Part shown: positions 8,272 to 18,090 of the stretch, one piece after another
How the letters are laid out: each line of letters starts with the position of its first letter
How positions within the stretch are numbered: the stretch's first letter is position 1
From: Sphingopyxis sp. JAI128
GTDB taxonomy: Bacteria; Pseudomonadota; Alphaproteobacteria; Sphingomonadales; Sphingomonadaceae
Assembly (NCBI RefSeq): GCF_014207235.1
Contig: NZ_JACHDA010000004.1
Location: 298,501-362,500 of the forward strand
Direction: 5' to 3'
DNA: 64,000 bases
Position numbers and translations under genes: made by a program
The notes under the pieces: model-generated
Seen by the model: only the letters and a program-made list of their open reading frames with translations
What the model was told of the DNA's origin: nothing
Databases searched by the model: none

Positions 8272-11022
8272 ATGATCTTGCCGAACAATCTGAACCGCGG
8301 TGTCAGCGCCATCGCGCTCGGCCTTGCCTTGACCGTTCTGCTGCCCGCTACCGCGATGGCGCAGGACGCCGGCGCCGCGCCCGTCGACGAGTCGCCGGCC
8401 GAAGGAGAGATCGTCGTCAGCGGGATCCGCGGCGCGATCAACAATTCGGTGCAGGCGAAAAAGAACAGCACCTCGATCGTCGAGGTCGTCTCGGCCGAGG
8501 ATATCGGCAAGCTGCCCGACCTCTCGATCGCCGAATCGCTGTCGCGCCTGCCGGGTCTTGCGACGCAGCGCCTCGACGGCCGCGCCAATGTCGTGTCGAT
8601 CCGCGGCCTCGCGCCCGATTTCACGACGACATTGCTCAACGGCCGCGAACAGGTTTCGGCGAACAACAACCGCGGCGTCGAGCTCGACCAATATCCGTCC
8701 GAGCTGCTGAACGGCGCAGTCGTATACAAGACGCCCGACGCGTCGCTGATCGGACAGGCGCTCGGCGGGACGATCGACATGCGCACGGTGCGTCCGCTCG
8801 CTTACGGCAAGCGCGCGATCGCGGCGGGCGCTCGCTTCGAAATCAACGATCTCGGCAAGCTCAACCCCGATATTTCGAACAAGGGTTATCGCGCCAACAT
8901 CTCCTACATCGACCAGAATGCCGACGGTACGCTCGGCTGGGCGATCGGCTATGCGCGCATGCAATCGCCGACCGCCGAAGAGCGCTTCAACGCGTGGGGC
9001 TATCCCGAGGCGACCGACGGCACGAACACCGCCTTCATCATCGGCGGCGCCAAGCCCTATGTGAAGTCGAACGAGCTGAAGCGCGACGGCGTGATGGCGG
9101 TCGTCGAATGGGAACCGAGCGACAAGTTCCACACGACGATCGACGGCTATTGGTCGAAGTTCAAGGACGAGCAGCGGCTGCGCGGGATCGAATTTCCGCT
9201 CTTCTGGGGGAATTCGACGCTCCAGCCGGGCTTCACGATCGAGAACGGCCTGGTGACCAAGGGCGTGTGGACGGGGACCGAGGCGGTGATGCGCAACGAC
9301 GTCGTTCACCGCAACTCGACGATCATCGCGGGCGGCTGGAACGCGCAGTTCAAGCCCAATGAAAAGCTGACGGTCGAACTCGATCTCGGCTATTCGCGGA
9401 TCAAGAAGACCGAGGAAAATCTCGAAATCTATCTCGGCACCGGTCGCGGTGCGGGGGTCGGCGCGCGCGAAACCGCGCTCGGTTTCGAGATGCGCCCCAA
9501 AGGCGGCATCATGTTCGACCCCTCGCTCGACTATACCGATCCCGACCTGTTCGTAATCACCGATCCGCAGGGCTGGAACAGCTGCGGCGGCGCGGTGCCC
9601 AACTGCCAGGACGGCTTCGTCAACACGCCGCGGATCAAGGACGAGCTGAAATCGCTGCGGCTGCAGGCGACGCAGGAACTGGACGGCGTACTCAGCAGCG
9701 TGCGCGTCGGCGCCAATTATTCGGACCGCAAGAAAAGCCTCGACGACCGCGGCTTCGTCCTGACGAGCGAAAATTATCCGGCGAATACCGCGGTGCCCGC
9801 CGACTATCTCTACGATCCGGTATCGCTCGATTTCATCGGCATCCCCGGCATGGTCGCGTTCGACAGCTGGCGTTATTATAACGACGGCAACTACACGCTG
9901 ACCGACGGCGCCGGCTTCGATCCCGCGCGCGTGTTCAACGACTATACGATCCGAGAGAAGGTGCTGACCGGATTCGTCCAGGCGAATTTCGACGCCGATA
10001 CGGGCAGCACGCCGATCCGCGGCAATGTCGGCGTTCAGATCGTCCGGTCGGACCAGACGGGGTTGAGCTTTTATGCGCAGGTCGTCGGCGGCGTGACCCA
10101 GTCGACGCCCGTCACCGACGGCGACACCTATACCGACATCCTGCCGAGCCTGAACCTGACGGTCGAGTTTGCGGACAACGCTTTCCTCCGCTTCGGCGCC
10201 GCCCGCGTGCTGGCGCGCGCGCGCATGGACCAGCTCAAGCCCGGCGGCGGCGTCAATTTCGATACGTCGAAGCGTAACAACACCGACGTCAACGCCTCGC
10301 CCTGGTCACTCGACCTCGGCAATGCGAAGCTGCGTCCGCTGATGGCCGACACGATCGACGTCGGGCTCGAAAAATATTTCGGGCAGGGCGGCTATGTCTC
10401 GATCGGCGGCTTCTACAAATATCTTGAAAATTACATCTATCGCCAGGTCAATCCGTTCGACTTCTCGGACTTCGAGGTACCCGACGGCGGCACCGTCGGC
10501 ACGCGCGCCGGGCTTAGCAAGCAATGGCTGAACGGCAACGCCGGGCGCGTCTATGGTGCCGAGGCGTCCTTCTCGCTGCCCTTCGCCAACTTCACCCCGT
10601 CGCTCGACGGTTTCGGGGTGCTCGGCAGCGCCTCCTATACCAAGAGTCGCGTGCGCGAAGGCAGCGCGGATCCGATTTCGATGCCCGGCCTGTCGAAATG
10701 GGTCATCAATGGAACCGCCTATTTCGAAAAGGACGGCTTCCAGGTGCGCGCGTCGGGCCGCTATCGTTCGAAGTTCCTCGCCGAAGTTTCGACGATCAGC
10801 CTGGCGCGTGACATGTTCATGGCGAAGAGCGAGTTCGTCGTCGATGCGCAGGTCGGCTATACCTTCCAGAGCGGCGCGCTCGAAGGGCTCGGCATCCTGC
10901 TCCAGGCATCGAACCTGACCAACGAGCCGTTCGTCACCTATTACAACAACGACCCGCGCCAGATTCGCGACTATCAGAATTATGGTCGCAACTTCATGGC
11001 GGGTATCACCTACAAGTTCTGA
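8272..11022 (+). CDS. TonB-dependent receptor (Caulobacter-type, probable maltodextrin receptor)
   Basis: The 916-residue outer-membrane protein starts at an ATG with GGGGAG just upstream and has a signal peptide likely cut after Ala30 (AMA/QD). A TonB box, EIVVSGIR, lies at about residues 46-53. The plug domain follows with LPDLSIAESLSRLPGL and NVVSIRGLAPDFTTTLLNGRE, phrases typical of the TIGR01782 'Caulobacter' receptor type. The rest is a beta-barrel ending in NFMAGITYKF with the terminal aromatic residue needed for barrel insertion. It heads an operon of halogenase and three glycosidases, so an alpha-glucan or maltodextrin is the most likely substrate. A much longer open frame exists upstream, but it is antisense to two real genes. 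Confidence 0.95.
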   Translation: MILPNNLNRGVSAIALGLALTVLLPATAMAQDAGAAPVDESPAEGEIVVSGIRGAINNSVQAKKNSTSIVEVVSAEDIGKLPDLSIAESLSRLPGLATQRLDGRANVVSIRGLAPDFTTTLLNGREQVSANNNRGVELDQYPSELLNGAVVYKTPDASLIGQALGGTIDMRTVRPLAYGKRAIAAGARFEINDLGKLNPDISNKGYRANISYIDQNADGTLGWAIGYARMQSPTAEERFNAWGYPEATDGTNTAFIIGGAKPYVKSNELKRDGVMAVVEWEPSDKFHTTIDGYWSKFKDEQRLRGIEFPLFWGNSTLQPGFTIENGLVTKGVWTGTEAVMRNDVVHRNSTIIAGGWNAQFKPNEKLTVELDLGYSRIKKTEENLEIYLGTGRGAGVGARETALGFEMRPKGGIMFDPSLDYTDPDLFVITDPQGWNSCGGAVPNCQDGFVNTPRIKDELKSLRLQATQELDGVLSSVRVGANYSDRKKSLDDRGFVLTSENYPANTAVPADYLYDPVSLDFIGIPGMVAFDSWRYYNDGNYTLTDGAGFDPARVFNDYTIREKVLTGFVQANFDADTGSTPIRGNVGVQIVRSDQTGLSFYAQVVGGVTQSTPVTDGDTYTDILPSLNLTVEFADNAFLRFGAARVLARARMDQLKPGGGVNFDTSKRNNTDVNASPWSLDLGNAKLRPLMADTIDVGLEKYFGQGGYVSIGGFYKYLENYIYRQVNPFDFSDFEVPDGGTVGTRAGLSKQWLNGNAGRVYGAEASFSLPFANFTPSLDGFGVLGSASYTKSRVREGSADPISMPGLSKWVINGTAYFEKDGFQVRASGRYRSKFLAEVSTISLARDMFMAKSEFVVDAQVGYTFQSGALEGLGILLQASNLTNEPFVTYYNNDPRQIRDYQNYGRNFMAGITYKF

Positions 11023-11071
11023 CTTGAGGAGCGGGCCGGACAGTACGTCCGGCCGGCTCCCGGCGGGAGGT

Positions 11072-12589
11072 ATGAGCAGCGTGGGCGACAGCCGCATCAC
11101 GAAGGTCGTCATCGTCGGCGGCGGCACCGCAGGGTGGATGGCCGCTGCGGCGCTGTCGCGCTCGATGGGCCATCTGTCGATCCGGCTGGTCGAAAGCGAC
11201 GAAATCGGCACCGTCGGGGTCGGCGAGGCGACAATTCCCGCGATCCGCCTGTTCAACGCGCTGATCGGCGCCGACGAGATTGAATTTATCCGCGAAACCG
11301 GCGCGACGTTCAAACTCGGCATCCAGTTCCACGACTGGGGCCGCATCGGCGACACCTATATGCACGCCTTCGGCCAGATCGGCCGCAGCCTCGGCATGCT
11401 GCCCTTCCAGCAATATTGGCTCCGCGGCCGCAACGAAGGCGTTGCAGGCCCGCTTTGCGATTATTCGCTGAACGCCACCGCGGGCCGGCAGAACCGCTTT
11501 GCGCGTCTGCCGCGGATCCCCGATACCAGCCTCGACGGCATCGCCCATGCCTTTCATTTCGACGCCGCGCTTTACGCCGCCTATCTGCGCAAGCTTGCCG
11601 AAGGCGCCGGGGTCGCGCGCACCGAAGGCAAGATCGCCAGCGTCCGGCGGAACGGCGAAAGCGGCCATATCGAGGCCGTGGTGCTCGAAGACGGCACGGC
11701 GATCGAAGGCGAGCTATTTATCGACTGCTCGGGCTTTCGCGCGCTGCTGATCGAGGAGACGCTCGAAACGGGATATGAGGATTGGACGCACTGGCTACCC
11801 TGCGACCGCGCGATTGCGGTGCCGAGCGAAAATGCCGGGCCCGCGCGCCCCTATACGCAGGCGATCGCGCACCAGGCGGGCTGGCAGTGGCGCATCCCGC
11901 TCCAGCACCGGACGGGCAATGGCCATGTCTTTTGCAGCGATTTCCTGAGCGAGGATGAGGCGACCGAAATACTGCTCGCCAATATCGAGGGGCGTCCGCT
12001 CGCCGAGCCGCGCACGCTCCGCTTCCGCACCGGGATGCGCAGTCGGGCGTGGAACGCCAATGTCGTCGCGCTCGGCCTCGCTTCGGGTTTTCTCGAGCCG
12101 CTCGAATCGACGAGCATCCATCTGATCCAGAACGGGATCGCCAAGCTGCTTGCCCATTTTCCGGGTCTCGATTTCGATGCCGCCAATATCGATGCCTATA
12201 ACCGGCGCGTCCGCTTCGATTACGAGCGCATCCGCGACTTCGTCATCCTCCACTATCACGCCAACCAGCGTAGCGACTCGCCCTTCTGGATCCGCTGTCG
12301 CGAGATGGGCATTCCGGATACGCTCGCGGCCAAGATCGAGCTGTTCGGCTCGCACGGACAGATCGTCCGCGAGGGCGACGAGCTGTTCGTCGAAATCGGC
12401 TGGTTCCAGGTGCTGACGGGCCAGAATATCGTGCCGCGCGGCTATCACCCTATGGCCGACGCGCTGACACGCGACGAGCTGGCGGGCTTTTTCGACGATA
12501 TCGAAACGATCATCGCGCGCACCGCCGCGCATCTGCCCGGCCACGAAGAATATATCGCGCAGCATTGCGCGGCAGGAGTCCCCGCATGA
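11072..12589 (+). CDS. Flavin-dependent (tryptophan-type) halogenase in the maltose operon
   Basis: The 505-residue protein carries the FAD-binding GGGTAGWMAA (residues 16-25), the catalytic lysine Lys81 in ATFKLGIQF, the halogenase signature WQWRIP at 271-276, and EPLESTSIH near 342-350. These match the positions of the same features in PrnA-type halogenases, which use FADH2, oxygen and halide to chlorinate or brominate an aromatic substrate. The substrate here is unknown and no flavin reductase is adjacent. GGGAGG sits only one base before this ATG, so an in-frame GTG at 11081 is an alternative start. The 3' end overlaps the next start by four bases. Such genes commonly accompany TonB receptors, as described for BrvH. 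Confidence 0.9.
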   Translation: MSSVGDSRITKVVIVGGGTAGWMAAAALSRSMGHLSIRLVESDEIGTVGVGEATIPAIRLFNALIGADEIEFIRETGATFKLGIQFHDWGRIGDTYMHAFGQIGRSLGMLPFQQYWLRGRNEGVAGPLCDYSLNATAGRQNRFARLPRIPDTSLDGIAHAFHFDAALYAAYLRKLAEGAGVARTEGKIASVRRNGESGHIEAVVLEDGTAIEGELFIDCSGFRALLIEETLETGYEDWTHWLPCDRAIAVPSENAGPARPYTQAIAHQAGWQWRIPLQHRTGNGHVFCSDFLSEDEATEILLANIEGRPLAEPRTLRFRTGMRSRAWNANVVALGLASGFLEPLESTSIHLIQNGIAKLLAHFPGLDFDAANIDAYNRRVRFDYERIRDFVILHYHANQRSDSPFWIRCREMGIPDTLAAKIELFGSHGQIVREGDELFVEIGWFQVLTGQNIVPRGYHPMADALTRDELAGFFDDIETIIARTAAHLPGHEEYIAQHCAAGVPA

Positions 12590-14379
12590 GCCTGTTCGCA
12601 TCGATAGTCGCGCTGAGCCTTGCAGGTGCTGCGCCTGTCGCCGACTACCGCGCACGCCCGCCCGAGGAGGAGGTCATCTATTTCGTCCTTCCCGACCGCT
12701 TCGAGAATGGCGATCCCCAGAACGATAAGGGCGGGCTGGAGGGCGAGCGGCTCCAGACGGGCTATGATCCCACCGCGAAGGGATTTTTTCATGGTGGCGA
12801 CCTTGCCGGCCTCACGAAGCGGCTCGACTACATCGAAGGTCTGGGCGCGACCGCGATCTGGTTCGCGCCGATCTTCAAGAACAAGCCGGTGCAGGGCCCG
12901 AAAGGCGACGAGAGCGCGGGCTACCACGGCTATTGGGTCACCGACTTCACGCAGGTAGATCCGCATTTCGGTACCAATGAAGAGTTCAAGGTCTTCGTCG
13001 ATGCGGCGCATGCGCGCGGCATGAAAGTCTATATGGACATCATCGCCAACCACACCGCCGATGTCATTACTTACAAGGAAGATGCCTCCGGCAGTTTCCG
13101 CTACCGCAGCCTCGCCGATTACCCTTTTTCCCGGCGCGGCGGTGTGAAGGGCGCGCCGATCAATCCGGGTTTCGCCGGCGATCATGTCGTCGACGCCGGG
13201 AACTGGCAGAAGCTGACCGACCCGGCGTTCGCCTATACCCCGGTGGTGCCGAAGAGCGAGGAGCGGGTGAAGGTGCCCGCCTGGCTCAACGACCCGATCT
13301 ATTATCACAACCGCGGCAATAGCGACTGGGTCGGCGAGTCCGCGCTGTACGGCGACTTCTCCGGGCTCGACGACCTCGCGACCGAGCACCCCCGCGTCGT
13401 TCAGGGTTTTATCGACATCTACGGCCGCTGGATCGACGAGTTCGGCATCGACGGCTTTCGCATCGATACCGCCAGGCATGTGAACCCCGAATTCTGGCAG
13501 GCGTTCGTGCCCGCGATGCAGGCGCGCGCCAAGGCACGCGGCATCCCCAATTTCCACATCTTCGGCGAAGTCTATGTCGACGCCGTCGATCCGGGTGCGC
13601 TCGCTTGGTACACGCATGCGGCGGGCCTGCCCGCGGTGCTCGATTTCGGCTTCGCGCGCGCGGCGATCGACGCCGTCAGCGGGACGAAGGGGACAGGCGA
13701 GTTCGCGCGGCTGTTCGACGGCGACACGCTCTACAAGGGCGGAGCGGGGGCGGCGCTCGGCCTTCCGATCTTCCTCGGCAATCATGACATGGGACGGTTC
13801 GCGATGTTCGTGAAAGCGGCGAATCCGGATGCCGACGATGCTGAACTGCTGGCGCGGGCGATGCTCGGCCACGCGATGCTGCTGACGCTGCGTGGCGTTC
13901 CGACGATCTATTATGGCGACGAACAGGGGTTTGTCTCCGACGACAAGGACCAGCTCGCGCGCGAGGATATGTTCGCGTCGCAGGTTGCGGCCTATAACGA
14001 CAATGATCTGGTCGGCAGTGATGCGACGACGGCGGCAGCGAATTTCGACACGGCGCATCCGCTCTATCGCCATATCGCCGCGCTGTCTCAAATCCGGCGT
14101 AAGACCCCCGCGCTGATGCGCGGCGCGACGAAAGTGCGCGCCTTTTCCGATACGCCCGGCCTGCTCGCGGTGTCGCGCTTCGATCCCGAAACGAGGCGTG
14201 AAGTGCTGCTCGCCTTCAACACGTCGGCGGCGCCGCTCGCGGCGAATATTGCCATCGATATGAAAAGCGCGGGCTTTACCGCGCTCCTCGGCGATTGCCC
14301 CGCCGCGTCCGCCGCGCCGGGCAGCCTCCACCTGTCCCTCCCCGCCTTCGGCACGATCATCTGCCAGGCCAGCGAATAA
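12586..14379 (+). CDS. Exported GH13 alpha-amylase family enzyme
   Basis: The 597-residue protein begins at an ATG overlapping the halogenase stop (ATGA) and has a short signal peptide (LFASIVALSLAGAAPVA). It is a GH13 glycosidase: the nucleophile is Asp294 in DGFRIDTARH, the acid/base Glu328 in FGEVY, and the stabiliser Asp401 in GNHD. The opening EEVIYFVLPDRFENGD and the MDIIANHTAD region match bacterial alpha-amylases and cyclomaltodextrinase-like enzymes. A beta-sandwich tail follows the barrel. It would cut imported maltodextrins in the periplasm. The exact product pattern cannot be read from sequence. Twelve bases separate it from the next gene. Confidence 0.93.
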   Translation: MSLFASIVALSLAGAAPVADYRARPPEEEVIYFVLPDRFENGDPQNDKGGLEGERLQTGYDPTAKGFFHGGDLAGLTKRLDYIEGLGATAIWFAPIFKNKPVQGPKGDESAGYHGYWVTDFTQVDPHFGTNEEFKVFVDAAHARGMKVYMDIIANHTADVITYKEDASGSFRYRSLADYPFSRRGGVKGAPINPGFAGDHVVDAGNWQKLTDPAFAYTPVVPKSEERVKVPAWLNDPIYYHNRGNSDWVGESALYGDFSGLDDLATEHPRVVQGFIDIYGRWIDEFGIDGFRIDTARHVNPEFWQAFVPAMQARAKARGIPNFHIFGEVYVDAVDPGALAWYTHAAGLPAVLDFGFARAAIDAVSGTKGTGEFARLFDGDTLYKGGAGAALGLPIFLGNHDMGRFAMFVKAANPDADDAELLARAMLGHAMLLTLRGVPTIYYGDEQGFVSDDKDQLAREDMFASQVAAYNDNDLVGSDATTAAANFDTAHPLYRHIAALSQIRRKTPALMRGATKVRAFSDTPGLLAVSRFDPETRREVLLAFNTSAAPLAANIAIDMKSAGFTALLGDCPAASAAPGSLHLSLPAFGTIICQASE

Positions 14380-14391
14380 GCGAAAGCAAGC

Positions 14392-16035
14392 GTGACAACG
14401 AACCCGCCCCTTGTTCAGGACCCGACCCCGGCCGTGGCCGCAGCGCCATGGTGGAAGGGTGCCGTCATCTATCAGGTCTATCCGCGCAGTTTCGCCGATT
14501 CGAACGGCGACGGGATCGGCGACCTTGCGGGTATTACCGCGCGGCTCGACTATATCGCGTCGCTCGGCGTCGACGCGATCTGGCTGTCGCCCTTCTATCC
14601 GTCACCGATGGACGATTTCGGCTATGATATTTCGGACTATGAAGGCGTCGATCCGATCTTCGGTTCGCTCGCCGATTTCGACGCGCTGGTGGCGCGCGCG
14701 CATGCGCTGGGGCTGAAAGTCACCACCGACCTTGTTTTCGCGCATACGTCGGACCAGCACGGCTGGTTCGCGACAAGCCGCGCGAGCAGGGACAATGACA
14801 AGGCCGACTGGTACGTCTGGGCCGACGCGAAGCCCGACGGATCGCCGCCGACCAACTGGCAGTCGGTGTTCGGCGGCCCGGCGTGGACGTGGGATGCGCG
14901 CCGCGGCCAATATTTTATGCACAATTTCCTCGGGACCCAGCCGCAGCTCAACGTCCACAACCGCGCGGTGCAGGACGCGCTGCTTGGCGTCGTGCGTTTC
15001 TGGCTCGACCGCGGCGTCGACGGCTTTCGCATCGATGCGATCAATTTTTCGATGCACGACCCCGAACTGCGCGACAATCCGCCCGCGCCGCCGTCGAACA
15101 AGGTCCGCACCCGGCCGTTCGATTTCCAGCAGAAAATCTATAACCAGTCGCATCCCGACATCGCGCTGTTCCTCGAACGCATCCGCGCGTTGACCGACGA
15201 ATATCCCGGCAGCTTTACCGTCGCCGAAGTCGGCGGCGACGATGCGGTGCGCGAGATGAAGCTGTTCACCGCGGGGAGCAGCCGGCTCAACAGCGCCTAT
15301 GGCTTCGACTTTCTCTACGCGGACCGGCTGACCCCGCAACTGGTGCGCGAGGCGGCCGAGCAATGGCCCGACACGCCGGGCACCGGCTGGCCGAGCTGGG
15401 CGTTCGAGAATCACGACGCGCCGCGCGCGGTGTCGCGCTGGACGCCCGATGGCGTCGATGCCGCCGCCTTTGCGCGGATGAAGATGGCGCTGCTCTGTGC
15501 GCTGCGCGGCAATATCATCATCTATAATGGCGAGGAGCTGGGGCTAGACCAGGTCGAAATCCCGTTCGAGCTGGTGAAGGATCCCGAAGCGCTCAAGAAC
15601 TGGCCGCTGACGCTGTCGCGCGACGGCGCGCGCACGCCGCTGCCATGGGCGGCCGCCGAAACCAATGCCGGCTTTTCCGCCGCCGATCCGTGGTTGCCGC
15701 TGGGGCCTTCGCACCGCGACCTTGCCGTCGACCGGCAGCAGGAAGACGCGGATTCGCTGCTCAACCTGACGCGCCGGCTCGTCGCGCTGCGCGCCGCGAG
15801 CCCGGCGCTGCGCATCGGGCGCGATGCGCGCTGGGTCGCCGAGGGGGACCTGCTCGCTTTCGACCGGATCGCGGGCGGGCAGCATGTCCGCTGCCTGTTC
15901 AACCTCGGCGGCGAGACGATCGACGTTGCGGCGCACACCGCCGCCGGCGACCTATTCATCGCGCTTAACGGTGCGGAGGCGGCTACGCTGCCGCCTTGCG
16001 GTGCCCTCTGGCTCAAAATTGAAGGAAAATACTGA
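14392..16035 (+). CDS. GH13 alpha-glucosidase (oligo-1,6-glucosidase/GH13_23-like)
   Basis: The 547-residue enzyme starts at a GTG and shows no signal peptide, so it is probably cytoplasmic. It opens with WWKGAVIYQVYPRSFADSNGDG, the standard start of exo-acting alpha-glucosidases. Catalytic residues are visible: Asp215 in DGFRIDAIN, Glu279 in VAEVGGDD and Asp342 in ENHDAPR. It would release glucose from maltose and short maltodextrins brought in by the MFS transporter. The stop codon overlaps the next start by one base, which suggests translational coupling. The ribosome binding site before the GTG is weak. Subfamily is inferred from motif style. Confidence 0.93.
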   Translation: MTTNPPLVQDPTPAVAAAPWWKGAVIYQVYPRSFADSNGDGIGDLAGITARLDYIASLGVDAIWLSPFYPSPMDDFGYDISDYEGVDPIFGSLADFDALVARAHALGLKVTTDLVFAHTSDQHGWFATSRASRDNDKADWYVWADAKPDGSPPTNWQSVFGGPAWTWDARRGQYFMHNFLGTQPQLNVHNRAVQDALLGVVRFWLDRGVDGFRIDAINFSMHDPELRDNPPAPPSNKVRTRPFDFQQKIYNQSHPDIALFLERIRALTDEYPGSFTVAEVGGDDAVREMKLFTAGSSRLNSAYGFDFLYADRLTPQLVREAAEQWPDTPGTGWPSWAFENHDAPRAVSRWTPDGVDAAAFARMKMALLCALRGNIIIYNGEELGLDQVEIPFELVKDPEALKNWPLTLSRDGARTPLPWAAAETNAGFSAADPWLPLGPSHRDLAVDRQQEDADSLLNLTRRLVALRAASPALRIGRDARWVAEGDLLAFDRIAGGQHVRCLFNLGGETIDVAAHTAAGDLFIALNGAEAATLPPCGALWLKIEGKY

Positions 16036-18083
16036 TGCGCAGCCTGCTCGCCCCCCTTTCGCTGCTGACGGTCGCGCTGTCCCCCGCCGCTGCGGCGCAG
16101 GACGCCCGGCCGTCGCAGACCGCGTCGTCGCCCGACGGCAGCCTCGTGCTTACGGTCACGACCGATACCGACCAGCGGCCGACCTGGTCTTTGTCGCGCA
16201 AGGGCAAATTGCTCATTGCGCCGTCGAAGCTCGGCTTCCTGCTGACCGACGGTGTCGGATTGCAGCGCGGCTTTGCGATCGAGGGCGCCGAAAAGGCGAG
16301 CGCCGACAGCCAATGGGAACTGCCGTGGGGCGAACGCCGCTTCGTGCGCGACCGCCACAACGAACTGCTCGTCCGTTTCCGCCAGCACGAAAGCTGGGGG
16401 GGGCACGCCATCAACGTCCGGTTTCGCCTGTTCGACGACGGCATCGGCTTTCGTTACGAGCTGCCCGAACAGGCGGGGCTGAAGACCGCGAAGATCGCCG
16501 ACGAGATCACCGAATTCGACATCGCCCCCGAAGGCACCGCCTGGTGGATCGCGGGCGGCGAGTGGAACCGTTACGAACAGATGTATCAGAAGACGCCGAT
16601 CGACGCGGTCGCGACCGCGCACACGCCGATCACGATGCGGCTCGCCGACGGCACGCACCTGGCGTTCCACGAAGCGGCGCTGGTCGATTATTCGGGCATG
16701 TGGCTGAAACGCGTCGAAGGGCGCAAGTTCCGCGCGACGCTGGCGCCTTCGTCGCGCGGCGCGCGCGTGATCCGCGACCTGCCGTTCAACACGCCCTGGC
16801 GTACGATTCGCATCGCCGATGGCGCGGCGGGACTGGTCGAAAGCGATCTCGAACTCAACCTCAATGAACCCAACAAGCTCGGCAACGTCAGCTGGGTCAA
16901 GCCGATGAAATATATCGGCATCTGGTGGGGGATGATCCGCGGCCCGTGGAGCTGGGCCGAAGGACCGAACCATGGCGCGACGACCGAACGGACGAAGCAA
17001 TATATCGACTTTGCGGCGAAGCACGGCTTTGGCGGCGTGCTCGTCGAGGGCTGGAACAAGGGCTGGAACAGCAACTGGTTCGGCCACGGCCATGAGTACA
17101 GCTTCACCGAAGCCTATCCCGATTTCGACCTCAACGCCGTCACCGATTATGCGCGCAAAAAGGGCGTGACGCTGATCGGCCATCATGAGACCGGCGGCAA
17201 TATTGCGGTCTACGAAGCGCAGCTCGACGATGCGATGAAGCTGTACGGCCGGCTCGGCGTCAAGGCGGTGAAGACCGGCTATGTCGCCGACGCTGGCGGG
17301 ATCATTGCGCCGGGTGACACGCCGGGCGAAACGCGGATGGAATGGCACGACGGCCAGCGCCAGGTGCAGCATCATCTGAAGGTCGTGCAGACCGCGGCGA
17401 AATATAAGGTCGCGGTCAATCCGCACGAGCCGGTAAAGGATACGGGCCTGCGCCGCACCTATCCGAACTGGGTCGCGCGCGAGGGTGCGCGGGGCATGGA
17501 ATATAATGCCTGGAGCGACTTCGGCAGCGGCCCCGACCATGAACCGACGCTGGTTTATACACGGATGCTGTCGGGTCCGATGGACTATACGCCGGGAGTT
17601 TTGGGTCTCGAGGGATCGAACAAGGCGCCGTTCGCATCGACGCTCGCCAAGCAGCTTGGTCTTTACCTCGCCATTTATTCGCCGATCCAGATGGCGGCCG
17701 ACTTCATCGAAAGCCTGGAGGCGCATCCGCGCGAGCTGGAATTCATCAAGGCGGTCCCCGCCGACTGGGCCGAAAGCAAGCTGATCGCGGGTGAGGTCGG
17801 CGACTATGCGATCTTCGCGCGAAAGGACCGGGGCAGCGCCGACTGGTATGTCGGCGGGGTCAACGACGCGACCGAACGCACGCTGACGCTGAGCTTCGAT
17901 TTCCTCGACGCGGGCAAAAGCTATACCGCGACCGTGTGGAAGGACGGCGAGGGTGCGACCTATCTGACCGACGCGCGGCACCGGATCGCGTACGAGACGA
18001 TCAAGGTGAAGAAGGGCGACACCTACAAGCTGTGGCTCGCCCCCGGCGGTGGCGCGGCGATCCGCCTGCATCCGGGAAAATGA
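16035..18083 (+). CDS. Exported GH97 alpha-glucosidase (SusB-like, probably inverting)
   Basis: The 682-residue protein has a signal peptide (LLAPLSLLTVALSPAAAAQ) and the three-part GH97 arrangement: an N-terminal beta-sandwich, a TIM barrel and a small C-terminal sandwich. Candidate catalytic and calcium-site glutamates are Glu338 (VEGWN), Glu385 (HHETGG), Glu465 (NPHEP) and Glu489 (GMEYN). The 24-residue gap between the last two equals that of Glu508 and Glu532 in SusB. Glutamate at HHETGG is what inverting members carry; retaining members use an aspartate nucleophile elsewhere. It closes the maltose operon and likely works in the periplasm. GAAGGA precedes the ATG. Confidence 0.93.
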   Translation: MRSLLAPLSLLTVALSPAAAAQDARPSQTASSPDGSLVLTVTTDTDQRPTWSLSRKGKLLIAPSKLGFLLTDGVGLQRGFAIEGAEKASADSQWELPWGERRFVRDRHNELLVRFRQHESWGGHAINVRFRLFDDGIGFRYELPEQAGLKTAKIADEITEFDIAPEGTAWWIAGGEWNRYEQMYQKTPIDAVATAHTPITMRLADGTHLAFHEAALVDYSGMWLKRVEGRKFRATLAPSSRGARVIRDLPFNTPWRTIRIADGAAGLVESDLELNLNEPNKLGNVSWVKPMKYIGIWWGMIRGPWSWAEGPNHGATTERTKQYIDFAAKHGFGGVLVEGWNKGWNSNWFGHGHEYSFTEAYPDFDLNAVTDYARKKGVTLIGHHETGGNIAVYEAQLDDAMKLYGRLGVKAVKTGYVADAGGIIAPGDTPGETRMEWHDGQRQVQHHLKVVQTAAKYKVAVNPHEPVKDTGLRRTYPNWVAREGARGMEYNAWSDFGSGPDHEPTLVYTRMLSGPMDYTPGVLGLEGSNKAPFASTLAKQLGLYLAIYSPIQMAADFIESLEAHPRELEFIKAVPADWAESKLIAGEVGDYAIFARKDRGSADWYVGGVNDATERTLTLSFDFLDAGKSYTATVWKDGEGATYLTDARHRIAYETIKVKKGDTYKLWLAPGGGAAIRLHPGK

Positions 18084-18090
18084 GCCCGCG

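Noticed and set aside
5110..11022. A continuous plus-strand open frame of almost 2000 codons covering the MFS gene, the LacI gene and the receptor.
   Set aside because: Only the last 916 codons have receptor features. The earlier part is antisense to two real genes and is arginine-rich noise, as is common in high-GC DNA.
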